This document shows positions 17,706 through 26,425 of a stretch of 64,000 nucleotides of DNA, piece after piece. The notes beneath the pieces are model-generated. The model was not told where the DNA came from and ran no database searches. It saw nothing but the letters and a program-made list of their open reading frames with translations. A program made the translations under genes and the position numbers. The DNA comes from Moorena producens 3L (GTDB lineage Bacteria; Cyanobacteriota; Cyanobacteriia; Cyanobacteriales; Coleofasciculaceae). How positions within the stretch are numbered: the first letter of the stretch is position 1; every line of letters starts with the position of its first letter. The stretch covers positions 27,245-91,244 of the forward strand of contig NZ_GL890946.1 of assembly GCF_000211815.1 (NCBI RefSeq), in the 5' to 3' direction.

Positions 17706-18677
17706 TTAGGTACTACTGAGGTACTGGAGTAATCGGTCAATTAACCTTGCTTTTTTATGGTCTTTGTCTTCTTCTTGAGAGTCACCCATGGGAGAATCCT
17801 CTGTATTAACTGTGTTAGTTAACAGATAAATGGCATTGAGCAATTGGTCTGTAGCCAAGTCTCCTTTATCCCGTCGCTTGAGAAATTTTTCAATAATCTT
17901 TTCTGCTTGTTTAAGAGTATCCCCTAAATGAGCTTTGACAATTGCTTCTAATTCCTCGGGAGTTGGTTCCCGTAAATCTAATCGTAAACAGCGTCGTAAA
18001 AAAGCCGGGGGAAATTCCCTCTCTCCGTTACTGGTCAGAACTACAAAGGGAAAGACTTGACAGGTGACCTTTCCGTTGGATATGGTTGTAATTTGATTAT
18101 CCCAGGTTTTGACAACAATGTCTGGAAACTGGTCACTGATTCGTGTTAATTCCGGGATTTCAAATTCTCCTTCCTCAAAAATAGTCAATAAATCATTGGG
18201 TAAATCAATATCGCTTTTATCCATTTCATCAATTAATAATACCCTGGGATAATTTGAGGGAAGTAACGCTGTTCCCAAGGGACCCAATTGAATATACTTA
18301 CCAATTTCCCCTAAATTATCCTTGCTGCTGCCTTTAGCATCTTGTAATCTACCAATGGCATCATAACTATAAAGTCCTTGCTGTAAATGGGAGCGAGTGG
18401 TAATATTCCAGCGTAACACTTCTCCTAATTGTAACTCTTGAGCAACTGCATAGGCCAAAGATGTTTTTCCTGTGCCTGGCTTTCCCGTTACTAATAAAGG
18501 ACGACGCAGATACAACGCTGCATTGACTAACTCTATTTCCTCTGGCCTAGTCTGATAGGTTGTACCCCGTTCTTTTTTGTCAAATTTCCGCCAGCTAGGA
18601 GGATCAGGAAGGCGTTCAATGCCATTGTGGGGTTGTTCGGGAGTTCCGCGAAAGATTTTCCAAGATTTATTACTCAT
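17706..18677 (-). CDS. MoxR-type AAA+ ATPase of the VMAP system
   Basis: 323 residues. Single AAA+ domain: Walker A GKPGTGKT (residues 65-72), Walker B VLLIDEMDKS (D150-E151), sensor-1 LTSNGERE (N217) and arginine pair RRC (228-229). MoxR ATPases remodel or assemble partner complexes and typically pair with vWA proteins. Here it overlaps the VMAP gene by 4 bases and is followed after 5 bases by the vWA-like/CHAT gene, the gene order of ternary vWA-MoxR-VMAP systems. Start ATG 18677. High confidence for the ATPase; the role is inferred from neighbours. Confidence 0.93.
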   Translation of the reverse strand: MSNKSWKIFRGTPEQPHNGIERLPDPPSWRKFDKKERGTTYQTRPEEIELVNAALYLRRPLLVTGKPGTGKTSLAYAVAQELQLGEVLRWNITTRSHLQQGLYSYDAIGRLQDAKGSSKDNLGEIGKYIQLGPLGTALLPSNYPRVLLIDEMDKSDIDLPNDLLTIFEEGEFEIPELTRISDQFPDIVVKTWDNQITTISNGKVTCQVFPFVVLTSNGEREFPPAFLRRCLRLDLREPTPEELEAIVKAHLGDTLKQAEKIIEKFLKRRDKGDLATDQLLNAIYLLTNTVNTEDSPMGDSQEEDKDHKKARLIDRLLQYLSST

Positions 18678-20176
18678 AGCGTTGTATAGTCAATCTGGGG
18701 TGGTAGTAGATCGGGGTCTTCCCACAAAAGAGCAAGATGGTGTCCAATATGTTCTTGTTGATTCCCTTCGCCAAAAGCGTCTAAACGTTGTTGTTTTACC
18801 TTTTCGGGAAGCTGATTTATTTTACAATTGAGTATTTTATCGAGTTCCTCTTGACAATTTATAGTTTTAAAATCATTCTTTCTCAGCCATAAAGCAACTG
18901 GGATTGCACTCTCGTTAATTACTTTTATTATATTAACACATGGGGGGGTATTTAATTTTAATGCTATAGCTTTTTTTTTACTTCTTCTTTGTTCTAAATC
19001 AGCAAGCAATTTATTGTAATTATTAAAATTACTAACATCAACAAAAAAATCATGGCATTGAATTTCACAACTAGAGTTTAGTAGTTTCCAGTTTTCGATG
19101 CATTGTGTGTTGTAAGGCTTGTCATATTTTTCTTCAGGATTATGATGAATATCTTTAAAAAAATGTTTAAAACGTTCCAGCGATCGAATATATACGTAAT
19201 ACTTGCTACCAATAGTACGTTCAGAAAACCTAATTTTAATCTTAATGCTTTCAAAATCATGGTTCAATAGTTGATCAGGCAATAAAAATACAATAATTGG
19301 ATCATAGGAATAGTCTTTGTAAATTTGCCGCGTTAGAAAAAACTCCATTAAAGTTTCTAAATCTTTAAGAGAGAAGACATTTCCTTCAGATTCTCCATGA
19401 GCTGGTGGAGTCCCTAACAAAATAGCCTTTTTCTTTTGTGAATAATCATAATTACTTAGGTCAGCAATGAACCAAGCTGAGACTAAATAATTAGGTTGAC
19501 GTTGTTGGTGATATTGCTTACTGGAATCCAGCTTGACAAGCAGATAAGGTTGTGCAACATTTTGTTGCTGATCATTTTGAGAGTGACTGCTAGTCTGAGA
19601 TAATAAATCAGAATAGCTCTTGGCATTTTTTTCTAACCATTGCTTGAGTTGATCACCAATTGGCTTGGGAATATCTCCAGTTTCTAATAAACGAGCTACA
19701 AATTTGACAATACGTTTTTCATCATTAGTTGCTTGAGGTATATCATCCAAGTTTTTTAGAATTTCATAGAAACTGTCAGGGAGTTCATCTTCCCAATCAT
19801 CCCATAAGTTATTAGGACAACAAGCTTGATAAGCCTGTTGCATTGCTTCGATAATATTGTTTGGTAAAGGAAATAATATGGAAAGTAAACTAGGCGGAAT
19901 TTTAAATTCTTCGGAATAGAGCTGTTTTAATTCATAATTACCTGGATTTTCGTTAAGTGCTCCATCAAGTAAGTTTCCTAACTTATTGTGAGCATCACAA
20001 TAAGTTAGGAAACTGTGAACGATTTGCTTTAAATTTTCACCACTAGCAACCTTGTTCAGCTTTATATTTAATTTATAAAGCACCATCATTTCTAATTTCC
20101 CTTGATCAGGGAAAGCACTACACAGTGCTTCGTTTATCTTTTCGAGGAGATAACCAGGGGTATGTCCAGCATTCAT
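18674..20176 (-). CDS. EAD1-VMAP protein (vWA-MoxR-associated protein)
   Basis: 500 residues. Residues 1-90 (GYLLEKINEALCSAFPDQGK, ENLKQIVHSFL, NENPGN) are an effector-associated domain 1. Residues about 95-185 are a VMAP middle-type helical domain (MQQAYQACCPNN), shared with the phosphoesterase next door. The remainder fits VMAP-C: IIVFLLPDQLL, YYVYIRSLERFKH, then IPVALWLRKNDF, INQLPEKVKQQR and the end motif HLALLWEDPDLLPP. VMAP proteins are proposed adaptors in NTP-dependent conflict systems, linking the MoxR/vWA pair to effectors. Its stop overlaps the MoxR start by 4 bases and it begins 46 bases after the EAD1-phosphoesterase gene. Confidence 0.85.
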   Translation of the reverse strand: MNAGHTPGYLLEKINEALCSAFPDQGKLEMMVLYKLNIKLNKVASGENLKQIVHSFLTYCDAHNKLGNLLDGALNENPGNYELKQLYSEEFKIPPSLLSILFPLPNNIIEAMQQAYQACCPNNLWDDWEDELPDSFYEILKNLDDIPQATNDEKRIVKFVARLLETGDIPKPIGDQLKQWLEKNAKSYSDLLSQTSSHSQNDQQQNVAQPYLLVKLDSSKQYHQQRQPNYLVSAWFIADLSNYDYSQKKKAILLGTPPAHGESEGNVFSLKDLETLMEFFLTRQIYKDYSYDPIIVFLLPDQLLNHDFESIKIKIRFSERTIGSKYYVYIRSLERFKHFFKDIHHNPEEKYDKPYNTQCIENWKLLNSSCEIQCHDFFVDVSNFNNYNKLLADLEQRRSKKKAIALKLNTPPCVNIIKVINESAIPVALWLRKNDFKTINCQEELDKILNCKINQLPEKVKQQRLDAFGEGNQQEHIGHHLALLWEDPDLLPPQIDYTTL

Positions 20177-20222
20177 TTACGGTTACTTCAATAGTTTAAG
20201 GGATAGATTTGCCAAAAATTGA

Positions 20223-21842
20223 TTACAACTCAATACGATAATAATCCAAAGAATTTTTTCCCGCGCCCTGACTCCACCGTGAATCAGGTTTCCAAGCACC
20301 ATTGGGTTCTTCGCGACGGCGAGTGTGGACAGTGAGCTGATTACCTTCAAATGTCAGTAGATTATATTGCCAGGGATAAGCAGATCGTAGTTCAAAGGTC
20401 GGTGCGCCAAAGGTACCAGCACAAATTTGGTCGAGTTTCCGTCCACCTGGGCTGAGGTCGTAACGGAAAAGACTGGTTTCGGCTTTATGGATGTGTCCGT
20501 GGAGGAACAAGCGAAATCCAGCAACGGCCAGTTGTTCGATGAAGCCTTTGTCAATAATGCGATCGCTTCCGTCACTATTGAGGGGATGGTGCCAAACCGC
20601 TATTTTCAAGGGGCAGTTGCGGTAGTCTGGGTTACGGCGAATCTTGGTCAGGGCGTTGGCCAGAGCACCGGATTTGATGCTAGCACGGGTTTTGAAGTGA
20701 TGATCCAGTTCCCAAGCGGAGTTTAGTCCTAGGATCAGCAAGTTTTGCTCTGGGAAATGGTCGATAATGGCTTGCTGGTCATAGTCGAGGGGATAGGGTT
20801 GACCTTTGATAGCTTGATAGAATTGGCTGAAGTGAGCAAACCGTTGTTGGTATTTGGCTTCATCTCGGACTCGAATTACATTTGGACTCTCTTCGATGTA
20901 GTGACCCTCTTTGGGTTTACCATCGTAGTCTTCGAGATCCAATAACTGATAACCCCGCTTTGCTAGTTCCCAATTGAGGTCATGGTTACCCGGAACTATA
21001 ACAATTTTCTCTGGGTCTAGGGGGAAGTCTTTGCCGAGGTTGTCGAGAAACTGTTGTGCAGCCTGGTATTCTTCTGGAGTGGAATAATTAGCGATATCAC
21101 CCGATAGGATCAGAGCATCAAGGTCAGGGATTTGAAGTTCGTAGCTGAGGTCTTGGGCGAGTTGGTTTGACCAAAGGGTAGCTTGCTTAGGGGTGGTGAT
21201 GTGGAGGTCCGAGAGGTGGAGGATATGGGTGGTTTGACAGGATTTTTTCCCAGTCCTCCCCGTCCCAGGGCTCAAATCATGCTTGGCATTTTCGTATAAC
21301 CATTGCTTTAGTTGAACACCAATTGGGTTGGGAATATCTTCAGTTTCTAATAAACGAGCGCCAAATTGTATAATAGGTATTTCCTGATCATTGTAGTATT
21401 GAGGTATTTTATCTAAACTCTCTAGAATTTCCTCTAAACTTTCAGGGATTTCCTCTGCCGAATCATCTAATAAGTTATCAGCACAACAACCTCTATAAGC
21501 CTGTTGCATTTGCTTCATCAAGTTGTTTTCTAAAGGAAGCAAGATATTGACTAAACTAGTCGTAACTTTAAATTTTTCCTTGATTGCCTTTAAGTCAGGA
21601 TTATATGGATTTTCTTGAAGAGCTTTATTAATTAATTTTGCTAAACTCTTATTGCTACTCTTAAAATCTTGTACTACTTTGTAAACAATTTCCTTCAAAT
21701 TGCCACCACTAGCAACCTCTTCCAGATTTGTATTTAATTGATGTCCTAGCATCATTTCTAATTTAGTTTTACTAGGGAAAGCACTACACAGTGCTGACTC
21801 TATTTGCGCGAGTAGATAACCAGGGGTATGTCCAGCATTCAT
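20223..21842 (-). CDS. EAD1-metallophosphoesterase (putative effector)
   Basis: 539 residues. The first 185 residues are an EAD1 plus middle domain very similar to the VMAP neighbour (both begin MNAGHTPGYLL). Residues about 203-500 are a calcineurin-like metallophosphoesterase with all five metal motifs: LSDLH (D212, H214), LSGD (D249), PGNHD (N286-D288), VWHHP and LHGHIH. This family cleaves phosphodiester or phosphoester bonds, including cyclic nucleotides and nucleic acids; the substrate here is unknown. The strand and 46-base spacing place it in one transcription unit with VMAP-MoxR-CHAT. It probably works as an effector recruited through EAD1. Confidence 0.9.
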   Translation of the reverse strand: MNAGHTPGYLLAQIESALCSAFPSKTKLEMMLGHQLNTNLEEVASGGNLKEIVYKVVQDFKSSNKSLAKLINKALQENPYNPDLKAIKEKFKVTTSLVNILLPLENNLMKQMQQAYRGCCADNLLDDSAEEIPESLEEILESLDKIPQYYNDQEIPIIQFGARLLETEDIPNPIGVQLKQWLYENAKHDLSPGTGRTGKKSCQTTHILHLSDLHITTPKQATLWSNQLAQDLSYELQIPDLDALILSGDIANYSTPEEYQAAQQFLDNLGKDFPLDPEKIVIVPGNHDLNWELAKRGYQLLDLEDYDGKPKEGHYIEESPNVIRVRDEAKYQQRFAHFSQFYQAIKGQPYPLDYDQQAIIDHFPEQNLLILGLNSAWELDHHFKTRASIKSGALANALTKIRRNPDYRNCPLKIAVWHHPLNSDGSDRIIDKGFIEQLAVAGFRLFLHGHIHKAETSLFRYDLSPGGRKLDQICAGTFGAPTFELRSAYPWQYNLLTFEGNQLTVHTRRREEPNGAWKPDSRWSQGAGKNSLDYYRIEL

Positions 21843-21990
21843 TGATGGTTACTTCAATACCTGTGAAAAATAGAACTTGATATTCTGACTCTAATTAAGT
21901 ATCTATACTATGATTAGACCGAGTTCCGTAAATTTTCCTTGATTTCCTGGCATTTGGCAACCTGGTGGTGGTTTACAGGTTCAGACAACC

Positions 21991-22198
21991 GTAAGCATAT
22001 GCGCTACGCGCACGCTACTTGAGGTGCGGTCAGGGGTCAGCGGTCAGCCGTGGCACAGGCTTCGACCCTGGGAGTTAACTCAGATTAAACAAATGCTTAC
22101 CTGTTGTATTCAAAAGCACCTCAAGTAGCGATGCAGCGCGTAGCGCATCAGCTGAATGCTGATAGCTGAATGCTGATAGCTGAATGCTGATAGCTTAC
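21991..22198. mobile_element. Family B element with 8-bp target duplication (AGACAACC)
   Basis: It starts GTAAGCATATGCGC and ends TGATAGCTTAC. It is flanked by perfect direct repeats AGACAACC (21983-21990 and 22199-22206). Inside are inverted arms GCTACTTGAGGTGC / GCACCTCAAGTAGC and GCTGAAT 7-mers. It has landed 10 bases downstream of the EAD1-trypsin stop, splitting that gene from the rest of the cluster. Confidence 0.88.
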
Positions 22199-22208
22199 AG
22201 ACAACCAT

Positions 22209-23300
22209 TCACCACATTGCTTCACCTTTAAGTAAATCTGTCAATAACCCTTGCTTCTCTAACCGCTCACAAATAGCACTGAAAGGACTGCCAGCGTTAT
22301 AACTAGGATTCCAGCTTGGGTCACCACTATGATGCAGGGCTACTAAATTCCAGTTAATATCAAAACATGGAGAACCAGAGGAACCGGGTTCGGTATTGGT
22401 TTTATACTTAACCGTTGTACCATTCTCGTTAATAGTAATAATAGCCTCGGTGTCAAAGGCCAATTTTAAGGGTTCGGCCTGGGGATGCTGCACAATAAAC
22501 AGTGGAGTATTGGGCACAAACTGATAATATGGCTGTTGGGGTAACTCAATCCACTGGCGCTTTGGAGAATTGGGATCGGGATTTTTCCCAATCGGTTCTT
22601 CCCCAGGAACTCCATCTACTCTCAGCAAGGCATAATCCAATTGCTCAGGGGTTGGTAATGGATTGTTGGTATAAGGACTTTGATCAATTAGCCAGTCATC
22701 CTCTACTAAGCGATACTCCTTACCAGGATTGATAACTTTACCATCCCCTAACTGCTTGTAGTCAAAACGCAGGATAACATTACTAGACGTTGCTTGTTTT
22801 AAAATTACCGATTCCACCACATGGTAATTAGTAATAACCACATTGGGAGCAATCAGAAAACCTGTCCCAAATTCCAGACTATTATCCTTATTCGTAACTT
22901 CTACACGACAGACTTGCCCTTCAATTTGACCTAACTTTTCCCGCCACTGATTTACATCTAAAAAAGAATTAGTTTTCTTAATCAGTCTTTCTAATCGACC
23001 TTTTGCTAATAGCGGTTGCGGCATAGCAATCGCAATATTAAACTCCTGGGCAAAGGCGAATAACGCTGGGTTACCTGGATTCGATTCACGGGCACCTGCA
23101 ATTAATTTATCAACCCATCCTTCTGCTTGAGCAGCTTTAATTAACTTAAATACAATTTCTTTTAAGTCATCTCCCATCGCAATAGAATCTAGATTTTTGC
23201 TGAATTTATATTCAACTAATTCAGCAAGTCTTATTTTTAATGGGAAAGCATCAAGTAAAGCATTCGTTAATTGTTGATATTGCTGTCCAGTTAGTTTCAT
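22209..23300 (-). CDS. EAD1-trypsin-like serine peptidase (putative effector)
   Basis: 363 residues. Residues 1-85 are an EAD1 domain (MKLTGQQYQQLTNALLDAFP; GDDLKEIVFKLI; ESNPGNPAL). Residues about 120-360 are a trypsin-like peptidase with a full triad: H160 (ITNYHVVES), D222 (LDYALLRVD) and S308 (EPGSSGSPCFD). No signal peptide, so it is cytoplasmic. Such EAD1-trypsin proteins are regarded as effectors that join VMAP-type conflict systems by EAD1-EAD1 contact. The gene is on the same strand as the downstream EAD1 genes, 366 bases away, with a MITE-like insertion in the gap. Confidence 0.93.
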   Translation of the reverse strand: MKLTGQQYQQLTNALLDAFPLKIRLAELVEYKFSKNLDSIAMGDDLKEIVFKLIKAAQAEGWVDKLIAGARESNPGNPALFAFAQEFNIAIAMPQPLLAKGRLERLIKKTNSFLDVNQWREKLGQIEGQVCRVEVTNKDNSLEFGTGFLIAPNVVITNYHVVESVILKQATSSNVILRFDYKQLGDGKVINPGKEYRLVEDDWLIDQSPYTNNPLPTPEQLDYALLRVDGVPGEEPIGKNPDPNSPKRQWIELPQQPYYQFVPNTPLFIVQHPQAEPLKLAFDTEAIITINENGTTVKYKTNTEPGSSGSPCFDINWNLVALHHSGDPSWNPSYNAGSPFSAICERLEKQGLLTDLLKGEAMW

Positions 23301-23337
23301 TTAGAATTTCCATTTGAGTTGTGAACAGAATCCCTTA

Positions 23338-23482
23338 GGAAAAGGCAAAAGGCAAAAGGCAAAAGGCAAAAGGCAAGAGGCAAAAGGCAAAAGGCAAGAG
23401 TTAATCAAGCTCCCCACCCTCCCCACACTTCCCACCCTCCCGACTCCCTGCTCCCGACTCCCGACTCCCGACTCCCTACTCC
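23338..23482. repeat. AAAGGCA and CTCCCGA minisatellites
   Basis: Tandem AAAGGCA units (23340-23398) and CTCCCGA / CTCCCTA units (23400-23482) lie between the trypsin gene and the chorismate-lyase-like gene. The ORF across them is an artefact. Confidence 0.9.
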
Positions 23483-24034
23483 CTATAGTCTATTCAAAAA
23501 ATAACTTTCAGGAAAATGTTCACTAATCATCATCACCGATTGGCGATTAGAAAAGACGCAATAGGTACGAAACAGTAAATTTGCTTCCGGTTCAATCTGG
23601 AAATAATCAGCTAATTGGTTAGCTGGCTTTTTTCCAGTATCCACAATTTCTTTAAAGGTCTCGAATCTCTGCTCTCGCCAGATTTTGCCGATAGGGGTTT
23701 TAGTTTTAAGTAAATCTTTTTGAAAGTAATCATCTAGGCGATCAATAACAATTATTGACTCAGCATAGATATAATTTTTACGACTTATTTTCCCCTGTAA
23801 CAGTATTTTTCTATCAAGTACTGAGCTTCCTTTATCTAATTCCATTGGCTCTATATCATCAGTTGTTGTCACCAATTCTTCCGACAACTTAACTAGACGA
23901 ATCTGTTCAAACAGATAGGCTTCCAACATATCGGTTACTGTGCCATCTGTCGTTAACAGAATTCTTTGGAAAATACTCAGATTCGAGGGGTCTATATAAC
24001 TTCGAGTTAGGGATTGCTGTAGATCATTCCTCAT
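23483..24034 (-). CDS. Chorismate lyase-like (UbiC/DUF98 family) protein
   Basis: 183 residues from ATG 24034; a TTG four codons upstream lies inside a family A element and is not chosen. The protein matches the cyanobacterial chorismate-pyruvate lyase-like family: L.RILLTTDGTVTDMLEAYL near residue 30, DRKILLQG, Y-YAESIIVIDRL, then PIGKIWREQRFETFKEI and the final ISEHFPESYF. Members convert chorismate to 4-hydroxybenzoate or are uncharacterised relatives. The stop codon is followed at once by CTCCCTA minisatellite DNA. It is probably transcribed separately from the EAD cluster. Confidence 0.82.
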   Translation of the reverse strand: MRNDLQQSLTRSYIDPSNLSIFQRILLTTDGTVTDMLEAYLFEQIRLVKLSEELVTTTDDIEPMELDKGSSVLDRKILLQGKISRKNYIYAESIIVIDRLDDYFQKDLLKTKTPIGKIWREQRFETFKEIVDTGKKPANQLADYFQIEPEANLLFRTYCVFSNRQSVMMISEHFPESYFLNRL

Positions 24035-24037
24035 TTT

Positions 24038-24306
24038 TAATAGCAATTATTATTGGGGTGAGGTGTTAATTATTTGGTTTTTAGGGAATCGGGAATCGGG
24101 AATCGGGAGTCGGGAATCGGGAGTCGGGAATCGGGAATCGGGAATCGGGAATCGGGAGCGGTGCGACCCGTGGCGAATTTAATTACGGGTCAAGCGCACC
24201 GAGGGAGTGGGAAAAAATTATCCAAGCTCTTTCCTACTTTTCCCTGTTCCCTTCGCGTAGCGTGGCCCACGGCCTCAGTCCCTGCTTCCTTGATAGAAAC
24301 GCTATA
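24038..24306. mobile_element. Family A MITE-like element carrying nested palindromes
   Basis: Left end AATAGCAATTATTATTGGGG-TGAGGT, right end GATAGAAACGCTATA. It contains GGGAATC / GGGAGTC units (24087-24158), a 41-bp GGTGCG palindrome (24160-24200) and a CGCGTAGCGTGGCC palindrome (24254-24275). It directly abuts a second element. Confidence 0.65.
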
Positions 24307-24415
24307 TATAGCGTTTATTGCATGTATCAGGTACACTTATCAACCTCAAAGTCCCCCTTAAAAAGGGGGATTTAGGGGGATCCCTTTGTACCTCATGGGA
24401 AAGAGAATTGCTATA
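24307..24415. mobile_element. Family A MITE-like element, short copy
   Basis: Starts TATAGCG...CAGGTACAC and ends TTGTACCTCATG...TTGCTATA, in inverted orientation. The interior has a CCCCCTTAAAAAGGGGG hairpin. Head-to-tail with the element at 24038-24306. Confidence 0.7.
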
Positions 24416-24448
24416 TATATCCAGCGCCACCTTTAGCTCTTGGCGATT

Positions 24449-25321
24449 TTACAAATACTTCCGCAATATCAACTCCAACTTCTCCTTAGTTGCTTCTGGA
24501 GCCTGATCTAAGGGAGTGAAAATAGCATACTTTAAGGCAGAGTGGGCTTTAGAAACGGGTGGATTATCAACTAACCGGCGCACTGTCTCTTGAATCACCT
24601 TCTGAGCATTAATCGCATTGCGCTGTAGATTATCAATTATCATATCCACCGTGACATGGTCATGCTCTGGATGCCAGCAATCATAATCGGTGACTAGGGC
24701 TAGGGTAGCATAGGCAATTTCGGCCTCCCGTGCTAACTTGGCCTCTGGCAAATTGGTCATGCCAATTACTTTTGCGCCCCAACTGCGGTAGAGATTAGAT
24801 TCGGCCATGGTGGAAAATGCTGGCCCTTCCATGCACAGATAAGTGCCACCGTTATGTACAGTCACCTCTGGTAATTCCAAACTTGCGATCGCATCCACTA
24901 AAATTCCCGCCAGTTGGTTGCACACCGGGTGTCCAAACCCAATATGAGCCACAATCCCGTCCCCGAAAAAGGTGGAAACCCGATTCTTGGTGCGGTCAAT
25001 AAACTGATCCGGTACCAGCATATCCAAGGGTTTGACCTCTTCCTGGAGAGAACCCACTGCTGAGGCAGAGATGATATACTCTACGCCTAACTGCTTCATG
25101 GCATAGATATTGGCTCGGAAGGGTAACTCCGAAGGCATCAAATGATGATTGCGACCATGACGAGCTAGGAAAGCTACAGTAGTTCCTTCTAAGGTTCCCA
25201 CCATCATCGCATCGGACGGAGGACCAAAGGGGGTGTCAATGGGTACCTCCTGCACATCTTTGAGAGCAGCCATTTTGTAAAGTCCGCTACCGCCAATAAT
25301 CCCAATTTGTGCTTTCACCAT
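24449..25321 (-). CDS. mtnP: S-methyl-5'-thioadenosine phosphorylase
   Basis: 290 residues. Cleaves methylthioadenosine with phosphate to adenine and methylthioribose-1-phosphate, the first step of methionine salvage. Family motifs: IGIIGGSGLY (6-14), LARHGRNHHLMPSELPFRAN, SASAVGSL, GGTYLCMEGPAFSTMAE and MTNLPEAKLAREAEI, followed by VTDYDCWHP. Length and motif spacing are standard. ATG 25321 is the natural start. It stands alone between repeats; no other methionine-salvage gene is adjacent. Confidence 0.95.
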   Translation of the reverse strand: MVKAQIGIIGGSGLYKMAALKDVQEVPIDTPFGPPSDAMMVGTLEGTTVAFLARHGRNHHLMPSELPFRANIYAMKQLGVEYIISASAVGSLQEEVKPLDMLVPDQFIDRTKNRVSTFFGDGIVAHIGFGHPVCNQLAGILVDAIASLELPEVTVHNGGTYLCMEGPAFSTMAESNLYRSWGAKVIGMTNLPEAKLAREAEIAYATLALVTDYDCWHPEHDHVTVDMIIDNLQRNAINAQKVIQETVRRLVDNPPVSKAHSALKYAIFTPLDQAPEATKEKLELILRKYL

Positions 25322-25395
25322 GGTGTTTGTTCTTACTCTGCCTCAGTCCAACGTTTAGTCATTCTACCTTAAATTGTATTAATTTTTGTTAAGGG

Positions 25396-25698
25396 GTAAG
25401 CATTCAGCCGTCAGCCGTCAGCCGTCAGCCACAAGCCTTGGCCATTCGCGTAGCGTGGCCAAAGGCCAAGGCCACGCTACGCGAATGGCTGATAGCACCA
25501 TCTGTAGTGCACCATCTGTAGTGCATTAGCTGATAGCTGATAGCTGTTCGCGTAGCGTGCGCGTAGCGCTAATCGCTGTTCGCTAATAGCTGATAGCTGA
25601 TAGCTGTTCGCGTAGCGTGCGCGTAGCGCTTAGGCTGATAGCTGATAGCTGTTCGCGTAGCGTGCGCGTAGCGCTTAGGCTGATAGCTGAATGCTTAC
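25396..25698. mobile_element. Family B element with 8-bp target duplication (GTTAAGGG)
   Basis: Starts GTAAGCATTCAGC, ends GCTGAATGCTTAC, and is flanked by perfect GTTAAGGG repeats (25388-25395 and 25699-25706). The interior is made of CAGCCGT and GCTGATA 7-mers plus repeated CGCGTAGCG palindromes. It separates mtnP from the divergent 25751 gene, so promoters of both may be affected. Confidence 0.9.
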
Positions 25699-25750
25699 GT
25701 TAAGGGATTTTAAAATACAGAGTGATGTTCCGATCCAATAGTTTTGCCTT

Positions 25751-26206
25751 ATGTCTGACCAACCTCTTGGGAAACCCCGTCCTCTGGTAAAAGTGATGCT
25801 GCTATCCGTAGCCACATTAACGCTGTATTACGGTTGGTACAAGTGGATCATTCAGGAAGAGTTGCGAGACTATAACAATTCTGGTTGGTCCGGTAACCTG
25901 TGTTTACTACCGTTCCTTTTAGGTGTCGCCGTTCCACAAGCCTTATGGATATTAGATCCCGATGTGCCTGGGTGGTTTGGTTGGTTTTCCCTGGTCGGTA
26001 TCGTTTGGATTTACATTGTGCAGTTCAGGCTTTACCGCACAGTTAACCAACTGTATCGACAAGAAGGACTCACAGAACCTCTGGTAGTGTGGTGGATTTT
26101 CATACCTGGTTTGAATTTAATTGTGGGATTAAAGCAAATTCATGTACTGAGCCAATTTTGGACAATGAAACAAGAAACTATACCGGACGGGGCTATTTTG
26201 AATTGA
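25751..26206 (+). CDS. Small integral membrane protein, unknown function
   Basis: 151 residues with a short cytoplasmic-looking N-terminus (MSDQPLGKPRP), then hydrophobic segments near residues 12-26, 44-60, 72-92 and 108-128. The pattern LLSVATLTLYYGWYKW resembles DUF4234-like small membrane proteins, but I would not name it firmly. It starts 52 bases after a family B element and is monocistronic. Transport or signalling roles cannot be judged. Confidence 0.65.
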   Translation: MSDQPLGKPRPLVKVMLLSVATLTLYYGWYKWIIQEELRDYNNSGWSGNLCLLPFLLGVAVPQALWILDPDVPGWFGWFSLVGIVWIYIVQFRLYRTVNQLYRQEGLTEPLVVWWIFIPGLNLIVGLKQIHVLSQFWTMKQETIPDGAILN

Positions 26207-26218
26207 AGTAAAAAGCAG

Positions 26219-26415
26219 ACTTGTTGAACTTTGGAATAGGGAATAGGGAACAGCGGATCTGGGAACAGGGGGAAGAATGTCTGTGTTGACAACAACGATA
26301 GACAGACATCAGCCATGTTGGTAATCGTTTACTACTCGATTCAACATTTCTGAGCAAATATTCCCGACTCCCGACTCCCGACTCCCGACTCCCGACTCCC
26401 GACTCCCGACTCCCG
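26219..26415. repeat. GGGAATA/GACTCCC minisatellites
   Basis: GGGAATAGGGAACAG with one AGCGGATCTGGGAAC unit (about 26235-26270) and a run of about nine ACTCCCG units (26364-26415). The AGCGGATCTGGGAAC unit is tandemly amplified at 61020-61085. Confidence 0.88.
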
Positions 26416-26425
26416 ACGATTCAAA

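Noticed and set aside
22502..22732. 76-aa plus-strand ORF inside the EAD1-trypsin gene
   Set aside because: Antisense shadow of a well-supported coding frame with an intact catalytic triad.
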